A DNA stretch of 64,000 bases from Maylandia zebra (GCF_041146795.1 NC_135175.1:21964575-22028574), one strand, 5' to 3'. Positions 1-13,108 are shown, counted from the first letter of the stretch. A program made the numbers and translations. Notes: generated by a model not told the origin, from the sequence alone.

Positions 1-733
1 TGATGTCAGGCTCAGGTGAAAACTGTTGGACCTGTTAACGAGATTCAAAAGGAAAATGTTAACAGTCTTTGGTGTTCTCACCTTTACATAAAGCAGTAAG
101 GCAGAAGTGTTTCAGATAAAACCAGAGATCTTGATGTCTCTGACTAAGGAACTGGATGCTGTCTGGTGTGTGAAGTGTTCTTGCCAAAGGCATTTGCATA
201 CCACTCACGTCAATTTCACAGTTTCTTTCCAAGTCAAAAAACCCAAAATGAAAGTGAGTGAAGCTTTCTAACAGAGGAATGTTTTGAATTCAAATGTCGT
301 AAGGGTAAAATATTAATGTTATGGATTAATTACATTTTTACTAATGTGAGAATCCTATCAGCCTGCTTATCAGTGGGTGGGTGGGGGTTCTGGGTGGTGG
401 GGGGTTGAGCCTAACTTTGGTTATAACTAGCTTGTGATGTCGTAGCTTTCCCTTTGTCTGGGTGTATAATCGGCTGACCGCTGCAACAATCTCAGGAACA
501 CATAAGCATGTTTATACATGTTTATACATGTTTATGCAGCCACCTCATCTCCTGTCTGGTGAGGAGGAAGATGATGAGGTGGAGACAAGGGTGGAAAGGG
601 AAGTGCTGGAAGATGAAGATAAAGATAAGCAGGAGAAAGCAATGATGAAAATATAATGTACAAATATTAATTATATGTTATGGCCATTTGTGATCTTTCA
701 ATTAACTCATAATTGACACCTTTCAACAGTTTT
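1..733. other. Intergenic, no gene seen
   Basis: AT-rich sequence with no open frame showing coding character. It contains a G-rich patch near 373-405 and a small tandem repeat listed separately. Confidence 0.5.
507..536 (+). repeat. Short tandem repeat, 10-bp unit x3
   Basis: Three head-to-tail copies of CATGTTTATA, the last with one changed base. No further role is apparent. Confidence 0.8.
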
Positions 734-1635
734 TTAACCCTTTAAGACCTACCATAGAACCAAGTCCGCCAGAGCTTATATTATATTTTTACATGCTGTG
801 GAGCCATTTTTGGGAGCATTTCAAGTTGCTATCAATACAACCATTGTAGCCCAGATTTTAATAATATGTATGCATTAAGTGCATAGTAATTACATAAATT
901 GCAAAAATATGCAATAAACAACAAAAAACTTGAAAATCGTTTTTGTTTTTTTTAACATATAATTCTAGTTAGAGAAATTTAAGAGGCTTATCCCTCAAAA
1001 CTGTAAATACAAAAAAGTTGCACCACAGGAAATTTATTTTGAGTGTCTTCATAGTTTTATTTTTGAAATACACCAATTTTTATATACTGCAGGAGAAATG
1101 AAAATAAATATTATAATGCAAATTTGCAAAAAAAAGCAGCATATGCATCAAAATAAACTATTTCCAGCAGTGCAATATGAGTCCTCAGCATCCCAGAAAC
1201 AACACAGAAAGTCATAAAGTCAAACATAACTTTTAAAAACACCAGTATAGGCTTATAAGGCCCTGATGGTAAAAAACAAAACAAAACTACATTTCCGCGA
1301 AAATGATGTCACTTCCGGTTTTGGGCAGGTAATGGCGGGCTGATGTCTATTCCCACTAGGAAGTGTTACCAACAGCTGATCGGATCGGCAAAGCTTGTTT
1401 CTGGAATATTGTGTTTTTGTTGCTGCAAGTGCTTTATATGCAATTTTTGCAAAGCTATATGTGGAAGGAAACCGTGACCTAGGACAAGCTGATGGCATAA
1501 GATGTAAGTACAACTCCTCCAGTTTCATATACAAAAAAACTATCGTGCTAGTTTACGTGGTTGCAGTTCTACAGGGATTTAAAAATAGTTATGCAAAACG
1601 GAGCGTGCCCGCTCCGATAGGCTTTAAAGGGTTAA
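734..1635. mobile_element. Non-autonomous piggyBac-like element
   Basis: The segment is bounded by TTAA on both sides (734-737 and 1632-1635), the piggyBac target site. Inside, the left end starts CCCTTTAAGACCTA and the reverse complement of the right end starts CCCTTTAAAGCCTA, a near-identical terminal inverted repeat. The interior (about 900 bp) has no transposase-like frame, so it would have to be moved in trans. Next to the right end is a small GC-rich inverted repeat (GGAGCGTGCCCGCTCC). Both termini are seen directly; the superfamily is inferred from TTAA plus the CCC start. Confidence 0.65.
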
Positions 1636-4600
1636 ACTAAATTTAGGTTTTTAGCGAGTTCATCAGATTTCCCATTTTTTTCTAGAAGACTTCGTAGAAT
1701 TCCGTTGGGGTATAGAGACTTAAATAGGACTTGCTTGTAGTAATTAAGAAAATATAATTAATAGGAAAGTGTTTCCCAAGGTCACATATCACGTGAGCAA
1801 GATTGTTTTCTCACAGATGTCTATACAGTTTGTCATCTTTTTTTGCAAGCGGAGGAGGCATCCCTTAGTGGAAATGAAAATGGATGCTAGTTTATAGTGC
1901 GTCTGCATTGGCATTACCTTTCCAACCCAAAGGAGTGTCCATCCTTTACATACAGTCTACAGCTATTGCCACACATGCACTAACTCATGAGAGATGAAGC
2001 TGGATTAGACACTAAATGGTCTTTATCCTGGCAGCTCCTTAGTACAAAGTCCATCTGATGCTCATTGTTCTCCCTGTGAGAATACTGAAGGTAATTATCT
2101 AGAAATTCACAATGACCAAGTCCCACTATGTGTCCTGCCTCCTGCACGCTCTACGCAGAAAGCTCACTCATCTAAACTGAACAGAGTATTTCCAGCAGTG
2201 ACAATGTGTCTGACACAGAATATCTCCTGCTGTGTGCTGTATGAGTGAAATGGACAGTGTCCCAACCTGAGAATCCCAGCACTGCGTGGAGTTCATGCGT
2301 GAAAATGACTTAAGATATAAAGATATCTTAGAGCAATGAAAATGCCCCTAGACATGGTTTGTTTTTGTGTCTGGAAATGAGCCCCAGATCCAAAGATATT
2401 AAGCTCTCTAAGTGGTACTTGATCTACGGAGCTTCACGAGTTCCTTCTGGCATCAGATTTATATTTTGGATATAAATACTGTTTTTTAGGCTCATAATCA
2501 ATACCACTGTTGATTTAGTTTAATCTAGTTTGAACTTAAGGTGCAACTTGCTAATTTACAGCATCACACTAGAGCAGCACCACTGTTGCAAAACACGTTA
2601 ATCAGTGGTGTTATTGTTCTACCGCCTGTAGTGCTCTCTCACACAGCATGTGTGATTTGTGCTGTCACAGTTTGCTTCATTTTGCACTTCATAATTTGAC
2701 TGAAGCGTGTTCACCATAACTCAGTGGATGCACTCTAAAAGTTGCTGTAGTTCCTGCACGACGATGAAAATAAACACAAAACAGCATCCTGTAATCATCT
2801 ATTGTGTTACTCTCTCTCTCTTGTTTGCTTTGAAATACGCTGGGAAACAGACAGAGTTTTAAATAAAACAGCATCTCTGGCAGTGCAATCCATTTACACA
2901 TTTTCATAATTGTTAATCTAATAAATTCAGTTGAGCATTCGCTTTTGATATGGGATCAGAGGAGATGTAGCTTTCTATTGGGTAGACAGATGCAAAGAAA
3001 AGGGCTTTCTCCAGGGAGGGGGATGTCTAGCAAAAATCACCGCATGCATTATGGATCAGTGCACACACACACTGGTACACACAAAGGCTGCTGCATCAGG
3101 CCTTGTGGGACAGTGTGTGGCAGCAATCCAGGGGGTTTGAGGCACAGGCTAATCAAAACCAGAAATGACCATGTCTTAATCACAGACTCTGACGTAAGGT
3201 CGAGCCATCTGGGGTTAAAAAATAAAATAAAATAATGTTTCTGTTCTAGTCAGGCTTTCCAATTATATTTTTTTCAATGAACTTTTCCTTTCGGATGCGG
3301 TTGTTCTTCTGTGATGCTTTATTTTATTCTATGATTAAACTGATTTGATTCTGTTGATCGTAAATAAGGGTCCTCTGTGCAGCCAGACATAAATATTCAC
3401 TGCGCTGCACGAGCACAGAGGCCACACGCTTAGTCATTCATATGCTTGACTTGACTTAACTATTTCTGTCCGTGATGAAAACTGAAGATGTCTCATGCAC
3501 CAAGATAGTGCAAAATGATGCTTCTTCGTGTGTAGTCAGGTCCGCCACCGCTGGACACTCTGTCTCACCTTAAAAATCTCTCTAAGCACCTCTCATAAGA
3601 TTCCTTTCAGCTTGAATCCAAGATGACAGGTGCTCGAGAGATTGCGTCATTTTAGCTAGTTGATCAGTGTGTTGCATATTTGGTTTCTGAATGAGAAAGT
3701 TTTCTGTATTGCCTTTAAACTTTTATGTTTCCCTTGCAGAAACATTATCTCATAAATTCCAACTTAGAAACTGTATAACTTGAAGCCATTTACAGCTTGG
3801 AAACCAATTTCCTCTCATGCCTGCAAATGAAGGTGTTTCAAAAAATGAAAACTGTGTAGTAAAGTTGAAAGATGTGTTCATTTTTTTTGTCTCGTGTACT
3901 ATGGGAATAAAAAAAAACTTGTTGACTTATGAATTTATTATTATAGCAGACATGCATAGCAGGGAACCATTCAAATATGTAATGCGTGTGTTGGGAACTG
4001 GAAAGCAAATTCCTCTGAACAAGAGTAATGGGGGAAAAACAGCAAAATGTCTCCCAAAAGGTTTGTATAGTAGTCTAACTTTGATGGAAACAATGTCCCA
4101 ACACCATTTGGTTGCATCCAGAGTTTATGGTCTCAAAGTTTTGAAATGGCTATTTTTTATTTATACCAGTTGTAAATTAATTTCACAACAGCCACTGTTG
4201 GACAAAAGATTAATAGAAGCTAAATAATCCTTGACTTGTTTGGATTAGACTGCCTGCATAGAAAATACTGTTTATTAAATGTATAAAAGAACAATTTGTT
4301 AAAGCTCAAGTTCACTTGGGTTTGGGTAGAGGTAATATCATGTGATATTCTTGGCACAGCCTGTATTAGCACCACATTTTAGTCAGAAAAACATGGTCAG
4401 CTTAACCACTTACCACAAGGGTGGTAAGTTGTGAGTGCTGGATGTCGGGGCATATCAGGAGTACATGAAACACACACAAGAATACATGAGGCACTTATAT
4501 TATGCACTCAGCAGAGAAAAGCATGCAAACAAATGATAATAATAATAAAAATAATAATAAACATAAAGTGTACATGAACTCGAAGATTCTGATCCGTCAT

Positions 4601-4658
4601 TGTTTGCATGAGGAGTTCTACTCTGAGAATTAAAAATGTGAAGATGTTCGCCTGCCAA
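1636..4658. other. Intergenic, no gene seen
   Basis: Open frames here, including a 136-codon one at 3817-4227, are AT-rich, low in codon bias and match nothing I recognise. A simple AAT-type repeat lies near 4537-4562. Confidence 0.45.
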
Positions 4659-5444
4659 TTTATTAGGTACATGTTGCTAGTTCTAGGTTTGGATCCTGTT
4701 TTGCCTTCTGAGCTCCTTTCATTTTTCATGACATCGATTCAACAAGTTGCTGCAAACATTCCTTAGAGATCTTGGTCCAAACTGACACGATAGAATCACA
4801 CATTTGCTGCAGATTTGTTGGATATCCATGAGTTCCACCTGATTACGAAGTCCTCTGTTGGATTGAGCTCTAGTGACTGTGGAGGCCATTTGAGTACAAT
4901 GAATTACCATTGTCTAAAAGCTAGTTTTAGGCTGTGGTGTTTAAACGATGCTCAGTTGGTAATAAGAGGCCCAAAGTGTGCCAAGAAAATCTGCCCCACA
5001 TCATTACACCACCACTGGCAGCCTGAACTGGTGATACAAGATGGAGCCATGCTGTCATAGTTTAGTTTCCTGCTGCTCTAACTCATCTTAAAAGTGGTTA
5101 TGTGAGTTACTGTTGCCTTCTTATCAGCTAGAAACAGTCTGCCCATTCTCCTTTATTTTCAACCTGATGCTCACTGGATGTTTTACAGAGAATGGTTCAA
5201 AAAAGCAAAAGTATTTCAGAAAACTGCTGATGCCAGTAGAAAAGTAGTTTCTCACATACTTTCTCTCAGCCTGACACCAGCAACTGTGCCACGTTCAAAG
5301 TTACTTAAATCAACGTTATTCCCCTTTCTAATACTCAATTTGTCTTTACTATTTCTACATGCCTAAATACACTGAGTTGCTCTCATGCGACTGTCTAATT
5401 AGATAATTTGGTTTACATGCAGATGAACAGGTGTACCTGATAAA
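4659..5444 (-). mobile_element. Decayed Tc1-type DNA transposon
   Basis: The ends form an inverted repeat: left TTTATTAGGTACA (from 4659), and reverse complement of the right end TTTATCAGGTACA (to 5444). Interior blocks read, on the minus strand, like the common fish Tc1-type transposase: a 3' part at about 4720-4900 and a middle part at about 4950-5010. A large internal piece is missing near 5050, and there are many stops, so no protein is made. The block at about 5181-5235 seems to lie in the opposite orientation to the rest (see findings). The family call comes from recalled repeat sequence. Confidence 0.65.
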
Positions 5445-8400
5445 TGTGTTTGACGCAGCTTTCCACATGACAAATACTCACAGAAAATAAACTTGTGAAC
5501 TTTAAACTTACCCATCTGCGTCTCACACACATCAACTCTAATCAAAGTCTCAACCTACAGCCACACAGTGTACTAGCTATGACGTAAGCTGGCTGCAAAA
5601 CATCTGAAAGTAACGACAGGCCACAGCATCCTCCACCCAAATTATGCAGAGATTAAAAATTCCCATAAGAAAGTCATCACAGCTTTCTTTACTGGCTATT
5701 TACTTAGTAGGTACTCGCACTGAGGGATGAACTCTTAAAAAAAAAAACAGCTGCTGGAGCTTAAGGACCCAATTATTCTCAGCCTCAACTGCTCTGAGGA
5801 TCTAATAATAACAGAGCATCCAAAAATAAATAAATTAAATGTGTTAAGTCTCATCATCTGCTACAGTACATACAAGAAGTGTAGAAGACATGTGGAAAAA
5901 GTCCAAAAAGGTTCATTATCAAGCTGATGGTTTGAATAATATTGCAGGCTATTATCACATGAATAATTGCTGGAATATCTGCAGTGATGAGTGCAGCTGA
6001 TTAAGTAGTGCATCATTGTATCTGATCTCTGGCAGATATGAAAAGAATAATCTTCAAAGGTACAGTATGAGCTCATTGTGGTGACAGATTCAAATGAATG
6101 AAGTTAACTCCTCCATGCGCCGTCTTCCCCCGGTGTATGTTTGGCTTCCAGGTGAAATTATACCTTTCTGAGATGAATAAGCTTTCCATCCCATTTTGTT
6201 ACAAGAGCTGATGGCCTTTGGATGAGCGTATGGCAATCTTTTCTTCTAAAAGCATATATGAATGTTCATGAATAAAGATATTATTTTAATACATATCAGA
6301 TCAGGGATAACTCATTCATAGTTGAGGTGTGTGATTAGATAATTATTACATCATTTGACTCAGAAAAAAATCATAATTTCTCTCTTGTTTTCTTTCGTTT
6401 CACGAAGGGAAACCTCTCCTGCTCATGCATAATTTAAAAGGCTTGATTTAGAACAAGCTGCTGAGTTGCCCTATTTGTGATTCATGAAAGTATGGGGCAC
6501 TATTTGATTTTGGGTTCAGTACATAGACAGAAAACAAAACCTGCAGGAATCTCGCTGAGCTATTCTCAGAGCAATGTCTGCAGGTATCATTATGCTGGTA
6601 ACAGTTTGGCTTGGTCCTTGACAGCTGGCTACACATTACCAGTGCGTTCTCACAGTCAAAGTGAATTAGGAGCAAACAACACCGAACCACAATTTGCAAC
6701 ATTCAAAATGTGTTTCTAGCAACAAATGGATGAACTAAAATTGCTGTTAATGTGTTCATAAATTAGTGCATCATTATGCATGTAGATAATTAGCATTAGT
6801 CTGGCCAGTTAATGCAAAACGTTTGGGCCGAGCATATAGTCTTTACTGCTTGGTTTGCACAATCCTAAAAGATCCTAAAAGGACTACACATACACCAACT
6901 TCAGCTCATTTCATTGGATGTCAGTGACAGGCCAGCTGTTACATTCCCCATAACAACTAAAGGGATTGCTTGTCACCATCTTCTCCTGGTCTCGGGAAAC
7001 AGAGATATAATTGCTTAATCAATAAGAAATTGCTAAAGCCCAAAATAGAAGATGAATGAGAAACACGTCCTTTGTTGATTTTTTGTGAAATACCAAACGA
7101 GGAAGGTGGAGGGAGGGGGGTCCAGTTGGTGATCAACACAAAAACACCTCGAGGCTCTCATTTTTTCTCCACTATGTTCAACAACAAGCAAGCAGGGGTA
7201 ATACAAGGCTCCAGTTTCAGTAGAGAACACTTCTCTGAAGGAAATAAAAGAAAGATGGATATGAGGTGACAGCTGTGGAGTCAGGTAACATATAACAGCT
7301 TGTGCAACTGTTGCCAGCACTGAAATACTATATGTGAAATCATTTTTGATATTTTTTTAGCAAATCTTGCCACATTTCAGTAAAACACAATTTTTGCAAT
7401 GTCTGTAAGACTTCCAGTCACTGTTCATTTGCATATCTCGTACCTGGCTGGGTTTCTATGGACCAACGCAAGCACAAGGCAAATCTAGTTAAACAACTGC
7501 TTAAAATTAACTTTAAAAAAATGTAAACAACTTCTTATGTGTATCTCTTGAGATTTTTGCATTGATTAACTGCATGTGGTGCCGGCCGAATATATCATTT
7601 TTTATGTTGTCTTGAAATGTTTGTGTGCATGCAAAGACATTGGACTGAAAACTGCTGCTTCACAGCAAATAATAACAAACATGATTTGCTATCGCCACCG
7701 AGGTCTTGTCATTACGTGCCCATTGTTGCCTAAGAGTCTGATTCATTTACAGAATGTTCTCCGCTCAGGGCATCAGAGGAATAGGAATTACATGAAAAGA
7801 CCTTACAGAGGGCCGGTGCTTTCTGTAGGTGGTATAATGCAATCAATAGGCTTTTATTTTAAAGATACCTCTGCTTGTGAGCTGCCTCTTCAAAATGCCA
7901 GACATAAAATTGGTGCAGTCAGGATTAGTGGAGCTTAACATGTTGCTATCTCCCTGGAGATATTTGATAGAACAAAGCCATTCCCCGGTTAAATGAGACA
8001 ATAAAAAATCCTCCAGGATTTCACTTCTTTCAACGCCTCCCAGTAGTCCAAATGTTCCATCTCATCAATGTTTTTGTTATAAAATAATGCATCGCTAATA
8101 ATAAAATGAGAGGACGTGGCAAAATTAGCTGGGTGCAAACACATAATTAGCCTTTTTAAAGGGGTAGAAACACGCCTGTGTCGCCTTGTTTCATGCCTAA
8201 AAATTGCCTTAAAAAAGATTTTAAAGTAAACATATTTTGCTTCCAGTAAACATTATGCAGTAATAAATAATCTCCTGAGTGGCACTGCGTGATTTTACTT
8301 AGTTTGTTACTATTTTCGTGACTGTTTAAGATTTGGTTTAGCTTTAGGCAGACAAGCATCTTATTTAAGCTTAGAAAAAGATAACGATTTGGGACCCTTT

Positions 8401-9436
8401 ACAGCAGCTGCCACATTAGAAGCTTCTCTTCCATTTTCTGGGTTACCACGGTGAGGAATCCAACCCTATTTAATACAGGACTGGTTGCCTGATAAGGAGC
8501 AATAATGGAAAAGCAAAGAAAAGATATGTTGATTAGCAAAGAATTTTTGATACACCACATGACACGTAATCTGGGAGAAAATAAGTTGCCTTTGTGAGAT
8601 AATGAGTTTGCAGTTGCAGCCCTTCCTGAAGATGAATGTTTAACCATATGAGGTGGTAGGTAGGCTATAATGTGTACTCTTTATATATTAAATTATTTAT
8701 CAGTGCAACAAATTTGGACTAGTTCTACCTCATCAAGAAACAAACTTTGTGACATTAGTGTTTATGTAGTGTTTATGTATGCAGCAATTTGACCTTTTAT
8801 TCATATGATGGACAAACATATGAGCACTATTAGGTGACCTGTTCATTCATAATAATTGCTGCTTCTATACAGCGACCTTTATTGGCTCCCTTAATAGGTT
8901 AGTTATAACCCCTAAAATGACAGTTCCCTGCTGTCTGATTTACGGTGACTGTAAATAGCTTAATGTAAATGTTGACACAAAGTTAATTGCCACAGCTTCA
9001 CAAATCACCTTCCTCTGTGCACGGTACCAATTAAAATCCGACATGTTACACAGGCAGTGGCAGCTAATGGCATTATGATCTATATTACCAGCTGAGGCTC
9101 CTGTAGCATTGCCTGTGGGAGTAAAGTCGACAGTCTAATTTAACAGCTTTCAACTTCCTTCATCTTGAGGTGACTATAAACTACAAATTTACTCTTACTT
9201 TTCATCAAGTTCCAGCCACCATATGTCACGCCTTAATTGTCCTTTCACGATGTTTTACCTTTTTATATGGCATGTTTTTGGGGGCTTTGGTCTTTATTCC
9301 CACATAGGATTATCAAATCTTATTATGGTATCCCGTGGATATGGGATTATAGGGAATCTCAAGTCCGCTTATAATGTATATGCTGCATAGTAGCAGTTTG
9401 TAAGAGGAGCATGTACATTGAGAGGTACAACCAAGT
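5445..9436. other. Intergenic, possible regulatory elements
   Basis: No gene is recognisable. The sequence is AT-rich with many ATAATTAG/TAATTA homeodomain-type cores (for example near 6780-6800 and 8140) and octamer-like ATTTGCAT near 7427, without obvious repeat content. That makes it a candidate for conserved non-coding regulatory DNA, but only cross-species alignment could show this. The 120-codon frame at 7576-7938 is not convincing as a gene. Confidence 0.3.
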
Positions 9437-9522
9437 GGCAACCTCTAGTCCATGCATCACAGATATTTCTAAACATAGTCCCATGTTTAGAAATATCTGT
9501 GATGCATGGACTAGAGGTTGCC
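9437..9522. repeat. Perfect 40-bp inverted repeat (hairpin)
   Basis: Positions 9437-9476 and 9483-9522 are exact reverse complements over 40 bases, separated by the 6-base spacer AGTCCC; one further flanking pair (9436 T / 9523 A) also matches. A transcript from either strand would fold into a long perfect stem. Confidence 0.95.
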
Positions 9523-9810
9523 AAGTCCTGATTGGAGACACCACCAAAGGTGGGTGAGAACAATAGGGCTAGGGTCTTCTTCAAGACAGGCAACCACCTG
9601 CTGGACAGGGACACATACTGATGGTTGATGAAGAGTAGAAGACCAACGTTTTGATAGAGGTGGCAATCACAGAGGACAGCAACATCAGGAAAAAACAGCA
9701 TGAGAAAAGAGGCAAGTACCAGGAGCTGAGAGATGTGAAGTCCAATAGGACTCCAATAAGAATTGAGTGGTTCCAGCAGATTCCTGGCACAACATCAGAG
9801 GGTTAGGGTT
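9523..9810 (+). mobile_element. Fragment of a fish LINE, 3' coding end
   Basis: Read on the + strand, this stretch gives pieces such as IEWFQQIPGTTSEG and EHEKRGKYQELRD in shifted frames. These resemble the C-terminal end of a LINE polyprotein that is very common in fish genomes, as I remember it. The reading frame is interrupted and no intact domain remains. It sits directly after the hairpin. Confidence 0.55.
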
Positions 9811-9828
9811 AGGGGGTTAGTCTAGCAA

Positions 9829-10015
9829 AATATCCATCCATCCATCCTCTTCTCCTTATCCTTTGTCAGGGCTGCTAGGGGGCTGGGCCTATCTCACCTA
9901 CCATAGGGCGAGAGGTGGGGTACACCCCGGACAGGTTGTCATTCTGTGGCAGTGCTAACACAGAGAGACAGACAACCATTTGCACTCACATTCACACCGG
10001 TGGGCAATTTAGAAT
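9829..10015. mobile_element. L2/Maui-like LINE tail fragment
   Basis: The run of CCATC units at 9833-9846 followed by text ending near CATTCACACCGGTGGGCAATTTAG matches a tail repeat found throughout teleost genomes, here with the CCATC end on the left. Family assignment is from memory. Confidence 0.5.
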
Positions 10016-10359
10016 ATACCAGGAGCTGAAAAGAGATAAAGAGATAAAGCACAGTGTGTGAAATATACTGTAATTACATAAATTGCTTTATATATTGTGC
10101 AGTAAAAGTGATACATGTTCAAAATGTCTGTAAAGAAGAGAATTAGAATAACCTGGTTGCACTTTAATATTTCTTGCATCTCTCCATAACTAAGTCGCAT
10201 AGGAAATTCAAATGCTGCTCTTAAAGTGGATGGGGGTTTTAATCTAATGAAAATGATGATGATGAATGACAGACGCGCTTCTCTTTTCCCTGAGGGATGA
10301 TGACTATGAGCGAGCCTAGGTGGGATGGACTCTCGAGGAGGAGAATGAGGAAGAGTAAC

Positions 10360-10704
10360 CGCTGGCTGTGACAGTGACAGTTGCTCCTCTCCTCCATCCC
10401 CTCCTTCAACTTCATCATCAGCACCAGCATCATCATCACCCGCCTCGGCAACAGCAGCTTCAGCTTCATCAGAGGCAGAAGGAGTGTCCGTCGAGAGAGT
10501 GGAGAACGAAAAACCTAAGCAGCACGCATCTTTTTTTAAAAAGAAAAAAAAAGAAAAAAGAAAAGGTGCTCCACTTGAGACGGAAGATGGAGAAATGGCA
10601 GTTGCAGATGAGCGAATGTAAGGACCAAGAAATTCGACAAAATCTTCTTTTATGACAAAAACCCGGATCCGTGCAACAGTAGGAACTATTTAAGGAACAA
10701 AAAG
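10360..10704 (+). other. slc35g2: slc35g2 non-coding first exon (5' UTR)
   Basis: A GC-richer stretch ends in a good donor, AAAG|GTAAGA, after 10704. The next acceptor (TTTTTCAG before 11832) opens the slc35g2 coding exon 26 bases upstream of its ATG. The left boundary is a guess because the transcription start cannot be read. The exon carries an A-rich run at about 10538-10563. Confidence 0.5.
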
Positions 10705-11831
10705 GTAAGACGTTCACCGATAACATGTTTTCCTCTCTCTACGCTAAGTTGGCGCTATAATGGCTCACATAGGAGCTTGTCAAAATACAGGTATCTAAAT
10801 ATACATTTAACCAGATTTCAACGAGATTGAATGACATGAAAAAAAATGTGGCATTTAAGATAGTCTACTATCTTAAATAATTATCGGTTTGAAAACACGT
10901 TCTTATTAAATTTTTTCGTACATCGGTGGAAAATAAATCGCTTTAATTGGTTTGGCCAGCTAAAAATACGATGTTAAGTAATGAATGTCCTGTAGGTGTT
11001 AGAAAGCATTGTTTTAGGCTTTAGGCTTTTTAATACCTTATATACGTGTGACTTGTGTTAATTATCAGTAATGAAGTTATATTCATCTATATTTCAAAAA
11101 GGAGGAGCAAGAGGAAGAGAGACGACAAACAAGAGTACCTATCTGCCCCCTTGTGGTTTTGATGTGCTGTGTATTGCCCAAATGAATGCTGCAGTAGCCA
11201 TAAATTTTAGAGTTAAGAAAAAACAAACAAACATCAGAGGCACTACTTCATACTCACAGTATATATAAATATATTTAGGCTTTACACTTTGAAAATTATA
11301 TTTTATAATGAATATTAATAATCAGTAAGGCTACTGAAGCTAAATCCTTGCGCTGTATAAAACAAAGTAGAAAAGGTTCAAACTCTTCCCCTCCATTTAA
11401 CCCTTTCACACACACCGACATAGCTACAGGATTTGCTTATTTATGGTGTGCAGTTCCATTCAGCTCATAAGTGGCCCACATTCATATATCATCCCCTGGT
11501 GGATCCCTGTTATGTAATTTCATCCCCATCAGACTGCATCAGCCTCACAATGTTTGCTGCTTGGCTTTTATGAGCTCACACGGGATATACACAGCCTATA
11601 TACACAGAGGCAATGTAACACAAGTGTAAATCTAGGAAGGGTAAAAGGTAACAGCGACGAGGTAACGTGAGAGATTTTTGTTGTGTGTCAGCACATGTGT
11701 ATTTTGGATACATGTGAGTGTGGCGGTTTGGATACTGAGAGATAAATTATGCAAACCTCTAAACTAAGTCCAAATATTTGACAGCACTTTGGTTGCTGTT
11801 ACACTGTAATGGATTTCACTTCATTTTTCAG
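10705..11831 (+). other. slc35g2 intron 1
   Basis: Lies between the GTAAGA donor and the TTTTTCAG acceptor. It is AT-rich with no other gene or repeat recognised. Confidence 0.45.
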
Positions 11832-11857
11832 ATTGCCCCATTTGACGCCCATACAAC

Positions 11858-13108
11858 ATGGATATATCTTCATCTTCGCTTCAGTACGGATCAAAAAAGC
11901 GGGTCAAGATTCACCCCAACACAGTGACGGTGAAATATGCCACTCACTTCCCTCAGCCTGGAGATGAGGGCTATGACGATGCACCCTCTTTTGAGGACTT
12001 TGGCGCCTTTGCTGAAGCCAATGTGGGGAAGAGACTGGTGTCAGATAGCAAAGGTGGCAGGACTTTCTTTGGAACCATGGAAACCCAACCTAAGCAGCCA
12101 AGTGTGCAAAGAGACAAGGGCGTTGAGGGGCAGCTGGCCAGCTTTGGCGAGGCGAATGTGTTGGCCTCCAGGGTGACCTGGATGGCCTTGTTTGGGGCAG
12201 CAGTAGCTCATGGCTGTGTGGCATTGATTACTCGTTTAGCAGCTGACCGTTCTAAAGTTCCTTCTCTTGAGCTACTATTCATCCGCTCGGTGATCCAAGT
12301 GCTGTCCATCCTGGTGGTCTTCTACTACCACGAAGCCCCCTTTGGCCCCAAGGGCTATCGACTGCGTCTCTTCTTTTACGGTGTCTGCAACGTAATCTCA
12401 ATCACCTGCGCTTACACATCCTTTGCCATAGTACCACCTAGCAATGGCACTATCATGTGGCGTGCCTCCACCACAGTCTTCAGTGCAGTTCTAGCCTTCC
12501 TGCTGCTGGATGAGAGGCTGGGCTATACTGATGTAGTCACAGTGGTAGGAAGCGTGTTTGGCTTGTGCCTGGTTATGGTGCCAAATGTAGCAGATGAGGA
12601 GAAGTCCAGGCTGGGGTTTTGGAAGGAGGCCTTTGGCTACACAATGACAGTGATGGCCGGCATGACTGCTGCCCTCTCCATGATCGTCTACAGGGCCATT
12701 AAGGAGCGGGTCAGCATGTGGACCGCACTCTTTACCTTCGGCTGGACGGGCACAGTTTGGGGCGCCTCCACCATGTTTATCATGCAGGAGCCCATCATTC
12801 CTCTGGATGCGGAGACCTGGGGCTATTTAATTGGGATTTGTATCTGCTCCACTGTGGCATTTCTCGGAGTCTACTATGCTCTAAATAAGTTTCATCCAGC
12901 CTTAGTGAGCACCGTGCAGCACCTGGAGATTGTGGTTGCCATGTTTCTCCAGCTCATCGTTCTGAGGATGATCCCCTCTGTCTATGACGTCATCGGGGGC
13001 CTAGTCATCATGATTAGTGTGTTTACTCTGACTGGAGTCAAGCTGTACAGGGTGAGCAGAGCCATTCGGCAGGATTACCAAGAGATCCTGGACTCACCCA
13101 TCAAATGA
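11858..13108 (+). CDS. slc35g2: Solute carrier family 35 member G2 (TMEM22)
   Basis: Multi-pass membrane protein of the drug/metabolite (EamA-type) transporter superfamily; its substrate is not established. The 416-residue frame is uninterrupted in one exon, close to the 412 residues of the human protein. The N-terminus carries the family's [11 protein letters not shown] stretch (about residues 14-24) and a cytosolic leader to about residue 105. Two EamA-like repeats follow, with hydrophobic segments from about residue 106 to 395, including [31 protein letters not shown] and VPPSNGT. The C-terminus ends [12 protein letters not shown], as in human. The start at 11858 is chosen because MDISS aligns with the human start and sits just after the acceptor. 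It is followed by nck1 on the same strand, the same neighbour as in human 3q22. Confidence 0.95.
   Translation: MDISSSSLQYGSKKRVKIHPNTVTVKYATHFPQPGDEGYDDAPSFEDFGAFAEANVGKRLVSDSKGGRTFFGTMETQPKQPSVQRDKGVEGQLASFGEANVLASRVTWMALFGAAVAHGCVALITRLAADRSKVPSLELLFIRSVIQVLSILVVFYYHEAPFGPKGYRLRLFFYGVCNVISITCAYTSFAIVPPSNGTIMWRASTTVFSAVLAFLLLDERLGYTDVVTVVGSVFGLCLVMVPNVADEEKSRLGFWKEAFGYTMTVMAGMTAALSMIVYRAIKERVSMWTALFTFGWTGTVWGASTMFIMQEPIIPLDAETWGYLIGICICSTVAFLGVYYALNKFHPALVSTVQHLEIVVAMFLQLIVLRMIPSVYDVIGGLVIMISVFTLTGVKLYRVSRAIRQDYQEILDSPIK

Noticed and set aside
3817-4227. 136-codon + frame
   Set aside because: AT-rich with low-complexity residues and no recognisable homology.
7576-7938. 120-codon + frame
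   Set aside because: No domain or codon bias; lies in probable non-coding regulatory DNA.
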